NCBI RefSeq assembly: GCF_963667735.1
Contig: NZ_OY763919.1
Location: 620,001 to 684,000, forward strand
Reading direction: 5' to 3'
Source: an uncultured Methanoregula sp.
Lineage (GTDB): Archaea > Halobacteriota > Methanomicrobia > Methanomicrobiales > Methanospirillaceae
DNA length: 64,000 bases
The translations under genes were made by a program, and so were the position numbers. Below the pieces are notes generated by a model. It worked only from the letters and a program-made list of their open reading frames with translations, ran no database searches and was not told the DNA's origin. Below are positions 45,945 to 53,898 of the stretch, in pieces. The stretch's first letter is position 1. Every line of letters starts with the position of its first letter.

Positions 45945-46817
45945 ATGCAGATCACCCCCGCCATCCATGCACTCCGGCACCCGTTCCAGGTCCCGGTTGC
46001 ACCGGGCATAGCTCTCGACCGATTCGTGTACTCGTATCTCATTGCAGGAGAGACGATCACCCTCACCGATACCGGTGTAGCGGGATGTGAAACACGGATC
46101 TTCGACTATATCCGGTCCATCGGGCGCGATCCGAACGAGATCTCGCTCATCATCCTGACCCACTCCCATCCCGATCATATCGGGGCTGCCCGGGCAATAC
46201 GGGACGCAACAGGGTGTACCGTTGCAGCACACGCGGCCGAGCGGGCCTGGATCGAGGATGTAGGGCGCCAGAATCGGGAGCGTCCGGTGCCGGGATTCGA
46301 CACCCTTGTCGGAGGGCCGGTACCGCTTGATTTCGAGCTCGAAGACGGCTGCACCATCGATACCGATGGAACCGCTGAATACGAGGTCCAGGTGATACAT
46401 ACACCGGGACATTCCGCAGGTTCGATCGCTCTGTTCATGACCGGGGAGGGGGCTCTTTTTTCCGGGGATGCCATTCCGGTTGCGGGCGATCTCCCGGTCT
46501 ATGACGATGCCGCAGGATCCGTGCGATCGATCCGGCTCCTCCGTTCGTTGCAGGGGATCCGGCATCTCCTTTCTGCCTGGGACGAGCCCCGGAGCGGGGA
46601 TGCCGTCTATCTGCAGATGGACCGGGCACTCGCATATCTCCGGAAAATCCACAATGCCGTACTGGCATCGGCAGGTGAAAGCGATCCCGAGATTATGGAA
46701 GTTACAAGGAGAACCGCAGAAGCGCTGGGACTCCCCCCGCAGGCGATTAACCCGCTGCTCGCCCGCACGTTTGCAGCAAACCTCAAGGCACGGGACTACG
46801 CGATCTTCATCGACTGA
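45945..46817 (+). CDS. MBL-fold metallo-hydrolase
   Basis: A 290-residue metallo-beta-lactamase-fold enzyme. The metal motif is ILTHSHPDHIGAAR (HxHxDH). Further ligands are in VIHTPGHSAGSIALF and the Asp of GALFSGDAIP. A C-terminal helical extension (about residues 200-290) follows, as in glyoxalase-II-like and lactonase-like members. The substrate cannot be told. It starts 45 bases after a G/C-tract repeat. A 16-base tandem duplication spans its stop codon. Confidence 0.85.
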   Translation: MQITPAIHALRHPFQVPVAPGIALDRFVYSYLIAGETITLTDTGVAGCETRIFDYIRSIGRDPNEISLIILTHSHPDHIGAARAIRDATGCTVAAHAAERAWIEDVGRQNRERPVPGFDTLVGGPVPLDFELEDGCTIDTDGTAEYEVQVIHTPGHSAGSIALFMTGEGALFSGDAIPVAGDLPVYDDAAGSVRSIRLLRSLQGIRHLLSAWDEPRSGDAVYLQMDRALAYLRKIHNAVLASAGESDPEIMEVTRRTAEALGLPPQAINPLLARTFAANLKARDYAIFID

Positions 46818-46834
46818 CATCTTCATCGACTGAC
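46803..46834 (+). repeat. 16-base tandem duplication over a stop codon
   Basis: ATCTTCATCGACTGAC occurs twice head to tail (46803-46818, 46819-46834). The first copy encodes the last residues and stop (IFID-stop) of the metallo-hydrolase, so the second lies just after the gene and changes nothing in the protein. It looks like a recent slippage or duplication event. Confidence 0.85.
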
Positions 46835-46849
46835 CATTCGGGGGGCCGT

Positions 46850-47557
46850 TTACTGCAGGGAGCCGTTCTCCCGGCGTACCTGAACCAGCCATGCATCGAA
46901 CTCCTGAAAGAAACGGGCGATGCGCTCGCGCTCATCGGGAGTCCGTACCGAGATTTTATTGTGGTAATACCGGGACTGGTCTTTTGCATCCCAGTGATCC
47001 TTCTCGCCATCAACCGGGGATAATTCTGCTTCATCTCCGGTCCGGCATGGTTCATTTTTCAGGGTGCGGCAGAACGCGGTCCGGACCGGTGACCGGAGGG
47101 GTTTTACCGCACACCGGGTATCCGACCGGCCATCCCAGTGTTCATTGACCGGGAAGCCGGCCCGGGCAAGGGGCCGGTCCCACGTGGCATCCACAAAAAC
47201 CCACCGGCACCCGATCTGGACACGGCAGGCCAGGTGATGGGAGATCGGAACAATGGCAGCCAGTTCCCGGAGCCCGGGCGGGTAACGGATATTCGGATCA
47301 TTCCAGGAGAAGGCAATCGTGGCATATACCACATTCAGGTTCAGCCTCCGGTACATATCCGCAAGCAGGTAGTGCTTCGGGCCGCAATATCCCCTGCCGA
47401 TCCGGAGCATCTCTTCCGGCCCCGACAGGAGATCTCCCCGGGGGACCGCAAGCGAGTACGGGATATCGCGGATGTGCTCAAAGATCGAGATCATGCTCTG
47501 GTGGGTGTCCAGACCGTGAGTCCATTCTTTAAAAGCACTGGCTACCAGCGAGGGCAT
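46850..47557 (-). CDS. Transglutaminase-like domain protein
   Basis: A 235-residue soluble protein with a transglutaminase/protease-like core. The Cys is in GRGYCGPKHYLLADMYRRLN, the His in PISHHLACRVQIG and the Asp in WVFVDATWDRPLA, in the usual C-H-D order. Unlike the gene at 18922 it has no membrane anchor. The C-terminal 60 residues are charged and helical. The start at 47557 gives MPSLVASAFKEW. Function is unknown; family members may be cysteine peptidases or amidases. Confidence 0.75.
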   Translation of the reverse strand: MPSLVASAFKEWTHGLDTHQSMISIFEHIRDIPYSLAVPRGDLLSGPEEMLRIGRGYCGPKHYLLADMYRRLNLNVVYATIAFSWNDPNIRYPPGLRELAAIVPISHHLACRVQIGCRWVFVDATWDRPLARAGFPVNEHWDGRSDTRCAVKPLRSPVRTAFCRTLKNEPCRTGDEAELSPVDGEKDHWDAKDQSRYYHNKISVRTPDERERIARFFQEFDAWLVQVRRENGSLQ

Positions 47558-47693
47558 GGGCGATCCACTCTATACCAGACTGGAGGGACGTACTGATAAA
47601 ACCCCCGCCTGCCATGGATGCCGGGAAGGTATTCTCAAAGACGAATACTTAATGAAAAATCGAGAAACTACCCCGTCGGGGGAAAACTATTGA

Positions 47694-47735
47694 GCGGGGC
47701 CGCCGCCCGGACTCTTCCGGCCGGCGGCTGACCGC
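47694..47735. other. Strong GC-rich hairpin (terminator or structured RNA element)
   Basis: A 12-base arm GCCGCCGCCCGG (47699-47710) pairs with CCGGCCGGCGGC (47717-47728) with one mismatch and a six-base loop. Outer GCGG/CCGC pairs lie at 47694-47697 and 47732-47735. A smaller CCCCG-T-CGGGG hairpin lies 13 bases to the left. It lies 22 bases beyond the stop of the minus-strand repeat protein, so it may end or stabilise that transcript. Confidence 0.5.
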
Positions 47736-47756
47736 GTGCAAAAGGAAAAAGTAAGA

Positions 47757-47972
47757 TTATGCGTTCTTCATCTTGGCTTTTGCGACGAATCCGTCTTTGC
47801 CAATGTAGTACATGAAGCCCTTTTCCTTGGCAATCTTCTCAGTACCGACTTTCTTCTTCTTGCCGGTCTTGTTGTGCTTCATCGGGGCTGCCCAGACGTA
47901 TCCATCCTTGCCGATAAAGTAGAGGTAGCCCTTTTCGCGCTGGATCTTTTCTTTTCCAATTTTGGTTCCCAT
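47757..47972 (-). CDS. Small basic protein with two internal repeats
   Basis: A 71-residue, lysine-rich protein built from two copies of a roughly 36-residue unit: KIQREKGYLYFIGKDGYVWA and KIAKEKGFMYYIGKDGFVAK. Each is a beta-strand-like YxIGKDGxV segment. GAGGTG eight bases before the ATG and a clear TATA element (48023-48035) indicate an actively expressed single gene. Similar short repeat proteins occur in archaea and bacteria, but I know no function. The basic charge and small beta units are compatible with nucleic acid binding; that is a guess. Confidence 0.75.
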   Translation of the reverse strand: MGTKIGKEKIQREKGYLYFIGKDGYVWAAPMKHNKTGKKKKVGTEKIAKEKGFMYYIGKDGFVAKAKMKNA

Positions 47973-48022
47973 TTAAACACCTCAAAACCACTATTGGGTT
48001 TTGATAATGAATGGTGACGCCT

Positions 48023-48035
48023 GATAATATAAAAG
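48023..48035 (-). promoter_or_regulatory. TATA-type promoter of the small repeat protein
   Basis: On the minus strand the sequence CTTTTATATTATC is a good archaeal TATA box, about 50-60 bases before the ATG at 47972. It predicts a leader of about 30 bases with GAGGTG as ribosome binding site. The remaining bases up to 48266 hold T-rich stretches and no gene I can support. Confidence 0.55.
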
Positions 48036-48266
48036 GTTTCCGTCGAAAGCCCGTCGATACCTCAATTTTTACCAAAATTCTGGGGGTATTTTGGTCATTG
48101 TGGCGCACTATTCCCTCCGATTAAAAACCTTCCAAAAACGCTTCTTTTTTCGTTTAACAGGCTATTTATGGCTTAAATGGAGGTTGGTGCAGGCAGGGGG
48201 ACCGGATGTCAAAGCGCATTCTGTGCAGGGGTTTTCATGAGGGGGAAACGGGGGTGCCGCAGGCCC

Positions 48267-48908
48267 TCATCCCAGCTTCATGACCGGACGGATCCGTTCG
48301 GGAACAATGCGGGTGATGGTGAGCGGCATCGCGGTTCCCTCCGGGCTCAGGGTAACGGCAAAGGTCCCGGACGGCCGGACACCCGTGGAAGAGCATATCA
48401 GGAGCTCGAACTCTTCATCGGGTTCCATCCAGTTGTCCGCATCGGCAACATGGCCGGGGAGCATATTGTATTTCCCGGCAATCGTCCAGTTGGGGCAGAC
48501 CAGAGGCAGGGTATTTGTCCGGGCGATCTGCTCGGTAACCCCTTCCCCTTTCCAGCTCACCCGGACCTGGTCCATATCGATGGCACCGGTATGCCCGAGG
48601 AAAAGGGAGACCATCACCTGGACCGCCCCGAGCCGTTTGGGATCCGGCCGGGGGACAATATAGAGGGGCTTATTGCTCACCCGGCTGACTGCGGGAAACC
48701 CGAACACGGATCCAACGGGCTGCATGTGATCTCCGGATACGTAGATGCTGTCTGCCACCATCCCTCCCGGGAATGTCCTGACCCATCCCGGGGTCTCCCC
48801 GGGGTTTGTGAAAACGATAATTGCGATAACTGCTGCCAGGAGAACCAGGATCAGGATCACGAGCTCAAGACCCGTGAATGCATCGTCATGTTTCCCGTTA
48901 TACACCAC
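48267..48908 (-). CDS. Archaellin/type IV pilin-like protein, copy 2
   Basis: A protein of about 213 residues with a class III prepilin-type N-terminus, DDAFTGLELVILILVLLAAV: a Glu at +5 of the likely mature chain and a single long hydrophobic helix. The remaining globular part is beta-rich and ends PERIRPVMKLG, like archaellins of Methanospirillum. The GTG at 48908 (alternative 48905) has GGAGTG six bases upstream and comes five bases after the first copy. A TTG at 48926 would overlap the upstream gene. Probably an extracellular filament or surface subunit made after signal cleavage by FlaK/PibD; no archaellum motor genes are in the window. Confidence 0.75.
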   Translation of the reverse strand: MVYNGKHDDAFTGLELVILILVLLAAVIAIIVFTNPGETPGWVRTFPGGMVADSIYVSGDHMQPVGSVFGFPAVSRVSNKPLYIVPRPDPKRLGAVQVMVSLFLGHTGAIDMDQVRVSWKGEGVTEQIARTNTLPLVCPNWTIAGKYNMLPGHVADADNWMEPDEEFELLICSSTGVRPSGTFAVTLSPEGTAMPLTITRIVPERIRPVMKLG

Positions 48909-48912
48909 GGTA

Positions 48913-49620
48913 TCACTCCGAACCAAGGGATATGACGGGCTGGGTCATGGGGGGAACCGTGATCAGTGCAACCGGCGGCTGGGAACTCCCGGGGGGGTTC
49001 ACCGTGATGGCGAACTGCTGGTACGGGGGAGTAGTACTCGCCGGGCAGACCACGATCTCAAACTGCTCACCGGGATAGAGGATGTCCGTTCCCGTCAGGG
49101 ACGAGACAGCAGGTTTGCTTCCCGCCCCTCCGGCTGTGGGAAGATTCTTTGGAAGTTTTCCGGCAGTTACCGGTGCCGGTTGGGGCACGTCAAACCGGTT
49201 GGTGATCATCCAGCCCGGGCAGACGAGAGGTTGTGCAGTCTTCCGGGGGATCGTTTCCACACCGCCGGCCTTTGTGACATAGAGGTTCACGTTGTCGAAA
49301 TCAACTCCCCCCATATCACCCATAAAGAGTTCCACGGTCATCTGAACAGCCCCGAGATTTGCGGCATCCTGCTGCGGGTACTGGATCATGACATCCGAAC
49401 GGTTGCCATTCACGGCCGAAAAGCCGGTGACCGGTCCCACATGCCGCAATGCATACCCGGATTCCCCGGCAAAGGTTCCTGCCATTCCTTCCGAAGGATT
49501 TTTAAACATGCCAGAAAGGGTGACAAGAGCAACGTGGCCGATCACGACAAGGACAAGAATAATCACGATCAGTTCCAGGATGGTGAGGCCGTTCTCATTC
49601 TTGTAATTATATGGCATCAT
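48913..49620 (-). CDS. Archaellin/type IV pilin-like protein, copy 1
   Basis: A 235-residue protein with the same layout as its downstream neighbour. A short charged leader MMPYNYKNENG precedes LTILELIVIILVLVVIGHVA (Glu at +5), then comes a beta-rich domain with LYPGEQFEIVVCPASTTPPY and QQFAITVNPPG, and an end resembling archaellins (MTQPVISLGSE). It begins one base after the F390 synthetase-like gene stops, so the three are one operon. Archaellin or pilin subunit function is inferred from the N-terminal signature. The two copies are clearly paralogous but divergent. Confidence 0.78.
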   Translation of the reverse strand: MMPYNYKNENGLTILELIVIILVLVVIGHVALVTLSGMFKNPSEGMAGTFAGESGYALRHVGPVTGFSAVNGNRSDVMIQYPQQDAANLGAVQMTVELFMGDMGGVDFDNVNLYVTKAGGVETIPRKTAQPLVCPGWMITNRFDVPQPAPVTAGKLPKNLPTAGGAGSKPAVSSLTGTDILYPGEQFEIVVCPASTTPPYQQFAITVNPPGSSQPPVALITVPPMTQPVISLGSE

Positions 49621-49621
49621 T

Positions 49622-50983
49622 TCAGTGCAATCTCCGGTCGATCAGGCGTTTCGGCCGCCCTTTTTGTTTGTGCAGTTCAAGCTCCCCGGCCCGGGTAAAA
49701 TTCACCACAATCCGGAGATCCCCGTCATGATAATGCCGGGCAAGCCCGGGTTTGTATTTCAGGAAACGGGTCACCAGGGTATCTTCAATGGTTTTTTTAT
49801 CGCAGTGTTCCGGATCGATACATTCCACGCCCACCGACAGTACCGCTTCATCCGGGCGTTTCCCGTCACCGATGAAAGCCTCATATTCCCCATTCAGGCA
49901 TTCCATGTTTTCCGGCTGGAAGACCGCCGCCTCTATATCCACACGGTTTATGGAATTCTCGAAGATCCATGCAGTCTCGGCTTCCCGCTGGGGATTGTGG
50001 ATCCGCATGTGCGTCCTGCCGCAGGCGCACCGGTTCCGGGAGAGGACAACGGTCGTATCTTCGGTATCATAGTTGAGGAGAAGCATCCCCGCTTTTGCTC
50101 CTACGGGAAGCAGGGTTGTGAGGACTCCCCTGCCGCAGGCGCCATCATGGACAAACGACTCCATCCGGGGATCATAGACATCCAGGTGAACGAGATCCTC
50201 AGGTACATGAAGTCCGGCAATCTCTGTGCATTCCCCGCACATAGTACCTTCAGTACTACCATAGGTATTGTACACCGGGCACTCCCAGAGTTCAGCGAGG
50301 TACTTCCGGGACTCATCGGCAAAGCTCTCGCCACCCGCAACCAGCTTGTCGATAGAGGTTTCGGAGGGCGCGAGACCTTCTGCCCTGAGCCTCCTGTAGA
50401 GGCGCAGGAGTTTGAAGACACTCCCGATGATCGCGGTAGGCCGGTAGCTTTTGAGGATCCGCGATTCAAATGAACATTTGCCAATGGGAATGATCCCCAT
50501 GCCAATTTTCTGTGCGGCAATGGTCATGGTGTTGGCTCCCACATTCATCCCATAGGAGGCGCAGACCACGATCCGGTCCCGGCTTGAGAATCCCTGCGAT
50601 ACAAAACTCCGGGCATACTTCTCGGCGTACCGCTTCCAGTCCTCCCAGGTGAGAAAGAATCCTTTGGGCGTCCCGCTCGTACCGCTGGTCTCCTGGATGG
50701 AGAAGACATTGCTCCAGTCCGTGGACTTGAACTCGAATTCCGGGGTAACGGGGGGCTGGTTTTCCCGGATTGTCTTACCGGAGATTATCGGGAGATCCAG
50801 GAGATCCTCGTGAACGCGGACCTTTGCCGGATCGATACCATTCTCCCGGAACCAGTGCCGGTAAAACGGGGAATGGTCCGCCGCATACCTGATGGTATAC
50901 CTCACCCGCTCGTCGATCAGGGCATCGAGGCTGCCCCGATCCAGGGTCTCAATTTCCGGTGAGAAGTACGATCCCCCGGGCAT
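49622..50983 (-). CDS. ftsA: Coenzyme F390 synthetase / phenylacetate-CoA ligase-like adenylating enzyme
   Basis: A 453-residue ANL-superfamily adenylating enzyme. The phosphate-binding loop is IQETSGTSGTPKGFFLTWED, then CASYGMNVGANTM, VYNTYGSTEGTMCGE and a Cys-containing NRCACGRTHMRI. This is the F390 synthetase/phenylacetate-CoA ligase group. F390 synthetase adenylylates or guanylylates coenzyme F420 when methanogens meet oxygen, and that call suits this organism. A CoA-ligase role on an aromatic acid cannot be excluded. It is followed by two archaellin-like genes in the same operon and is divergent from a radical SAM gene. Confidence 0.78.
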   Translation of the reverse strand: MPGGSYFSPEIETLDRGSLDALIDERVRYTIRYAADHSPFYRHWFRENGIDPAKVRVHEDLLDLPIISGKTIRENQPPVTPEFEFKSTDWSNVFSIQETSGTSGTPKGFFLTWEDWKRYAEKYARSFVSQGFSSRDRIVVCASYGMNVGANTMTIAAQKIGMGIIPIGKCSFESRILKSYRPTAIIGSVFKLLRLYRRLRAEGLAPSETSIDKLVAGGESFADESRKYLAELWECPVYNTYGSTEGTMCGECTEIAGLHVPEDLVHLDVYDPRMESFVHDGACGRGVLTTLLPVGAKAGMLLLNYDTEDTTVVLSRNRCACGRTHMRIHNPQREAETAWIFENSINRVDIEAAVFQPENMECLNGEYEAFIGDGKRPDEAVLSVGVECIDPEHCDKKTIEDTLVTRFLKYKPGLARHYHDGDLRIVVNFTRAGELELHKQKGRPKRLIDRRLH

Positions 50984-51072
50984 GAGAGAGGATTGAGAGA
51001 GAGATGGTTTATACGTTACGGCAGGATCCGCCCCAGAGGTATGCCCTCATTTTATTGTCCGGACGGTCGAAA

Positions 51073-52215
51073 ATGTACAGACATCCCATGTACTTCCACC
51101 TCATCCTGACCGATGACTGCAATCTCTGCTGCAGTTATTGCCGGGCAAAGGCATTTGAGGAACTTGAAGAAGGTTCAGGCGAGGGAGAACAGGTTGAGAT
51201 CGATCCGGATCTTCCTGCAGAGCTGAACTACGACCTCCGGGGCCTCTATGATTTTCTCTCCAGGGATCCCTCTGCCACGCTGACATTCTATGGGGGCGAG
51301 CCGCTCCTCCGGGCCGATCTTATCACCCGGATCATCCGGGAGGCGCCGGTACAGCGGTTCATGATGCAGACCAACGGCCTGCTTCTCGGGCGGCTTGAAC
51401 CGGCAATCGTAAACCGGTTTTCCACGATCCTTGTCTCACTGGACGGGAGAGAGGCGCTCACGGACAAAAACCGGGGAGAAGGTGTTTACCGCAAGGTGAT
51501 CTCGCAGGTAAAAAATCTCTGTAAAAACGGGTATGCCGGCGAGCTGATCGCCCGCATGACGGTGACCGAAGATACCGACATCGCGGATGCCGTTAGCTGG
51601 CTTTCTGACAACCCGGACTACTCCTTCTCCTCCATTCACTGGCAGCTGGACGCCGATTTTGCCGGTGACTTCTCCCGGCGCCGGTTTGATGAATGGGTCA
51701 GGAACAGTTACAACCCGGGTATCCGGACCCTCGTCAGCTCATGGGTTGATCGGATGGAGAACACCGGGGAAGTTCTCCGCTGGTACCCGTTCCTCGATCC
51801 CATGGACGATCTCCTGCACGACAGGCCCAGCCGGCTCCGGTGCGGTTCGGGATATGCCAACTACAGTATCATGACCGACGGCCACATCGCCCCCTGTCCC
51901 GTGATGATCGGCATGCGATCTTATTATGTGGGACATATCGCAGACGCGGACCCCGGTGCCCTTGACCGGATCGAGATCGGTGGGGAATGCATAACCTGCC
52001 GGATCCGGGATTTCTGCGGGGGGCGGTGCCTCTATTCCAACATCACCCGGCCATGGAATGCAACAGAGCGGCAGCTGGTCTGCGGGACCGTTGAAAACCT
52101 GCACGATGCCCTCGTATCAGCCCTCCCGCGGGTGCGGGATCTCATCGCATGCGGCACGATCACACGGGAAGATTTTGCCCATGAAAAATTCAACGGGTGC
52201 GAGATAATTCCCTGA
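51073..52215 (+). CDS. Radical SAM/SPASM protein, putative peptide-modifying (AF1577-like, TIGR04084-type)
   Basis: A protein of about 380 residues. The radical SAM cluster is in FHLILTDDCNLCCSYCRAKA (CX3CX2C), the glycine motif is LTFYGGEPLLRADL, and the SPASM-like C-terminus carries APCPVMIGM ... CITCRIRDFCGGRCLY ... CGTVENL for extra clusters. This pattern resembles the archaeal TIGR04084 family thought to modify peptides. The ATG at 51073 is chosen because conserved N-termini start just there; an in-frame start at 51004 adds 23 unlikely residues. No obvious precursor peptide directly adjoins it; two small Cys-containing proteins lie within 700 bases downstream. Confidence 0.85.
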   Translation: MYRHPMYFHLILTDDCNLCCSYCRAKAFEELEEGSGEGEQVEIDPDLPAELNYDLRGLYDFLSRDPSATLTFYGGEPLLRADLITRIIREAPVQRFMMQTNGLLLGRLEPAIVNRFSTILVSLDGREALTDKNRGEGVYRKVISQVKNLCKNGYAGELIARMTVTEDTDIADAVSWLSDNPDYSFSSIHWQLDADFAGDFSRRRFDEWVRNSYNPGIRTLVSSWVDRMENTGEVLRWYPFLDPMDDLLHDRPSRLRCGSGYANYSIMTDGHIAPCPVMIGMRSYYVGHIADADPGALDRIEIGGECITCRIRDFCGGRCLYSNITRPWNATERQLVCGTVENLHDALVSALPRVRDLIACGTITREDFAHEKFNGCEIIP

Positions 52216-52328
52216 TCTCCCGCGATTTATTCATACAAATGTATAAAACAGATCCGGATACTGCAAATGTTTTTTATACAGAATTGGTAGATGTTTAGCT
52301 GCAGCTCAAAACTGCATGAGTAAGAGCA

Positions 52329-52496
52329 ATGGAAAGAAAGAGTTTTGGTGGCCCGAGAAATTTCGGTCCCAGAGAAATGACAAAGACAGTCTGCTCAGAC
52401 TGCGGAAAAGAGTGCGAAGTTCCCTTCAAGCCTACTGAAGGAAGGCCGGTCTACTGCAGGGACTGCCTGCCCAAGCACCGGAAACCCCGGTTCTGA
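52329..52496 (+). CDS. Small CxxC zinc-ribbon protein
   Basis: A 55-residue basic protein reading MERKSFGGPRNFGPREMTKT, then VCSDCGKECEVPFKPTEGRP and VYCRDCLPKHRKPRF. The CSDC-x17-CRDC spacing is that of the 'CxxC-x17-CxxC' zinc-ribbon proteins common in archaea and bacteria, whose role is unknown. A TATA-like TTTTTTATACAG lies about 60 bases upstream, and a GCAG ... CTGC hairpin lies in the leader. It is short but well supported by the motif and by its promoter. Function, perhaps RNA or ribosome related, is only a guess. Confidence 0.82.
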   Translation: MERKSFGGPRNFGPREMTKTVCSDCGKECEVPFKPTEGRPVYCRDCLPKHRKPRF

Positions 52497-52603
52497 TCTC
52501 ATCACTTTTTTCTTTTTCCTGCGGTTTTATAGGTATAACCGGAAAGCAGCGCCTCTCCCCATTCCCGAAACGCTCATGTAGCACGTTCTCCCATACCCTC
52601 TGT

Positions 52604-52837
52604 ATGAGCGGTTCATGGCATGAGGCAAAGGAGGAAGCAAAAAAAGGAGAGCTCCCGCAGGTCTATCATGACTGCGATACCGGAACGTTCGGGGCGTGCA
52701 GACCCGGTGAGGAGCAGGGAACCTTCCAGGCCGGTGTCTTTATAGCTCACCGCTGCATCTGTATGCCGGCACACCTGAGTGCAGAAGAGCTCGAAGCCAA
52801 AGAAAGAAAGTTCCGCGAGGAGAACCCGGACTGGTAA
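52604..52837 (+). CDS. Small hypothetical protein with four Cys
   Basis: A 77-residue soluble protein I do not recognise. It has a charged N-terminus (SWHEAKEEAKKGELPQ), a central YHDCDTGTFGACRPGEEQG, then FIAHRCICMPAHLSAEELEA with a Cys-Ile-Cys pair, and a highly charged helical end. The Cys/His residues could bind a metal. GC content and codon use match the neighbours, and the frame lies in its own small transcript after a T-rich terminator (52505-52520). It is between the zinc-ribbon gene and a convergent membrane gene. Confidence 0.6.
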   Translation: MSGSWHEAKEEAKKGELPQVYHDCDTGTFGACRPGEEQGTFQAGVFIAHRCICMPAHLSAEELEAKERKFREENPDW

Positions 52838-52856
52838 CGTTCCTCATCGGGCAAAA

Positions 52857-53450
52857 CTATTTTCTCCGGATTTCATCGCGGAACCGGTGGACAAGATCGT
52901 AGAGCATCAGGCGGAACTCGTCACCGATCTCTTCCCAGGACTTGACATCCGATGCTGTACCCGGTTCTCCCGAAGGCGCAGGATCATGCACAATAGCGGC
53001 CTCTCCTTCGGGACGGGGCGTCCACCAGAGATTCCGCATGATCTCGAAGTAGCCGGTCACAAGGACGAGAATGAAAACGAGCGGTACTATCACAAACGAG
53101 AGCAGCCAGAAGTAATGGTAAAGGTTGTTTGCCGTGATCAGGTCCACCCATTCAAAAATCCGGAGCACGAATGCAACGATGAAGACGCTGCCTACCGCCT
53201 TGATGACCGGGAACGGAAGGTTGAGCGGGAACGGGAATGCCGCAAAGATATCCGCGACAAAGATGATGATCCCGATGACCAGCAGGAGCCAGAAATTGGT
53301 ATTTAAGAATTCGATGCCCGAGAGAAGGGTCGGGTTCCGGATAAATTCCTTGAGGATGTTGGCGAGCACAACCACGATCAGGAAACAGATGATCCCGGTC
53401 ATCCGCGATACAAAAACCCAGCTCAATGACTTATCGCGACACGGCCACAT
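52857..53450 (-). CDS. Hypothetical four-helix membrane protein
   Basis: A 197-residue protein with four hydrophobic segments (about residues 18-36, 51-72, 82-101 and 115-140) and a charged cytoplasmic C-terminus of about 55 residues (VKSWEEIGDEFRLMLYDLVH and RFRDEIRRK). No family is recognised. The first Met gives MWPCRDKSLSWVF; a Met 16 residues later (53402) would start directly before the first helix and is a reasonable alternative. It stands alone on the minus strand. Confidence 0.65.
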   Translation of the reverse strand: MWPCRDKSLSWVFVSRMTGIICFLIVVVLANILKEFIRNPTLLSGIEFLNTNFWLLLVIGIIIFVADIFAAFPFPLNLPFPVIKAVGSVFIVAFVLRIFEWVDLITANNLYHYFWLLSFVIVPLVFILVLVTGYFEIMRNLWWTPRPEGEAAIVHDPAPSGEPGTASDVKSWEEIGDEFRLMLYDLVHRFRDEIRRK

Positions 53451-53898
53451 GATGTTGCCACCAAAAATGTAGTACAGGATCTGTGCGGAACGGTAAATAG
53501 GTTGCCGTACCGCAGTTCCCGCTACGGGGGAATCCTTCGCACCGGGGATCTTCGGGCAGGATCGGCCACAGGATTGCCAAATCCGCCTTTTTCAATACAA
53601 GAAATATGCACGGAGACCTGCCGTGATCGCGATTCACCGTTGCAATCAAATCCCCGCAGCCGGACAGCAGTTTTTTTCCCGAGTTGGCCGGCCGTTTTTC
53701 CGGATACATATATTGCAATAATATCTGCATCAATGCTCAAAATATTACAACAATGTATAAATATGTACAAACACCACCTTTTAATCAGATTATGTGCCGG
53801 AACACCGGGTTCACCTGCAGGGCAGGAGAGTCTCCCATCAGCCCGGCATACAGAATACAGACAGGAAACCGCCGATACAGGAACTACAGGAATAATTT
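53451..53898. other. Gap upstream of the trp operon, leader and promoter region
   Basis: About 450 bases. The left half (53451-53690) is ordinary GC content with no supported gene. The right half turns strongly AT-rich from 53700, with ATATTGCAATAATAT (53709-53723) and the probable trp promoter at 53754-53769. From there to the trpE start is a leader of about 110 bases. A short frame from ATG 53792 ends on the trpE start codon but contains no Trp codons, so tryptophan attenuation by a leader peptide is not supported. Confidence 0.55.
53754..53769 (+). promoter_or_regulatory. trp operon TATA box with overlapping TGTACA operator-like box
   Basis: TATAAATA at 53756-53763 is the best TATA element upstream of trpE. 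It is directly followed by TGTACA (53764-53769), and a related TGTATA overlaps its left edge (53754-53759). TGTACA is the core of the TRP box bound by the methanogen regulator TrpY in Methanothermobacter. No trpY gene is in the window, so repressor control is an inference. Confidence 0.45.

Noticed and set aside
45834..46892. A 352-codon minus-strand open frame opposite the metallo-hydrolase
   Set aside because: It is antisense to a well-supported MBL-fold gene, runs into a G/C-tract repeat, and its translation is Cys/Gly/Pro/Arg-rich without recognisable motifs.
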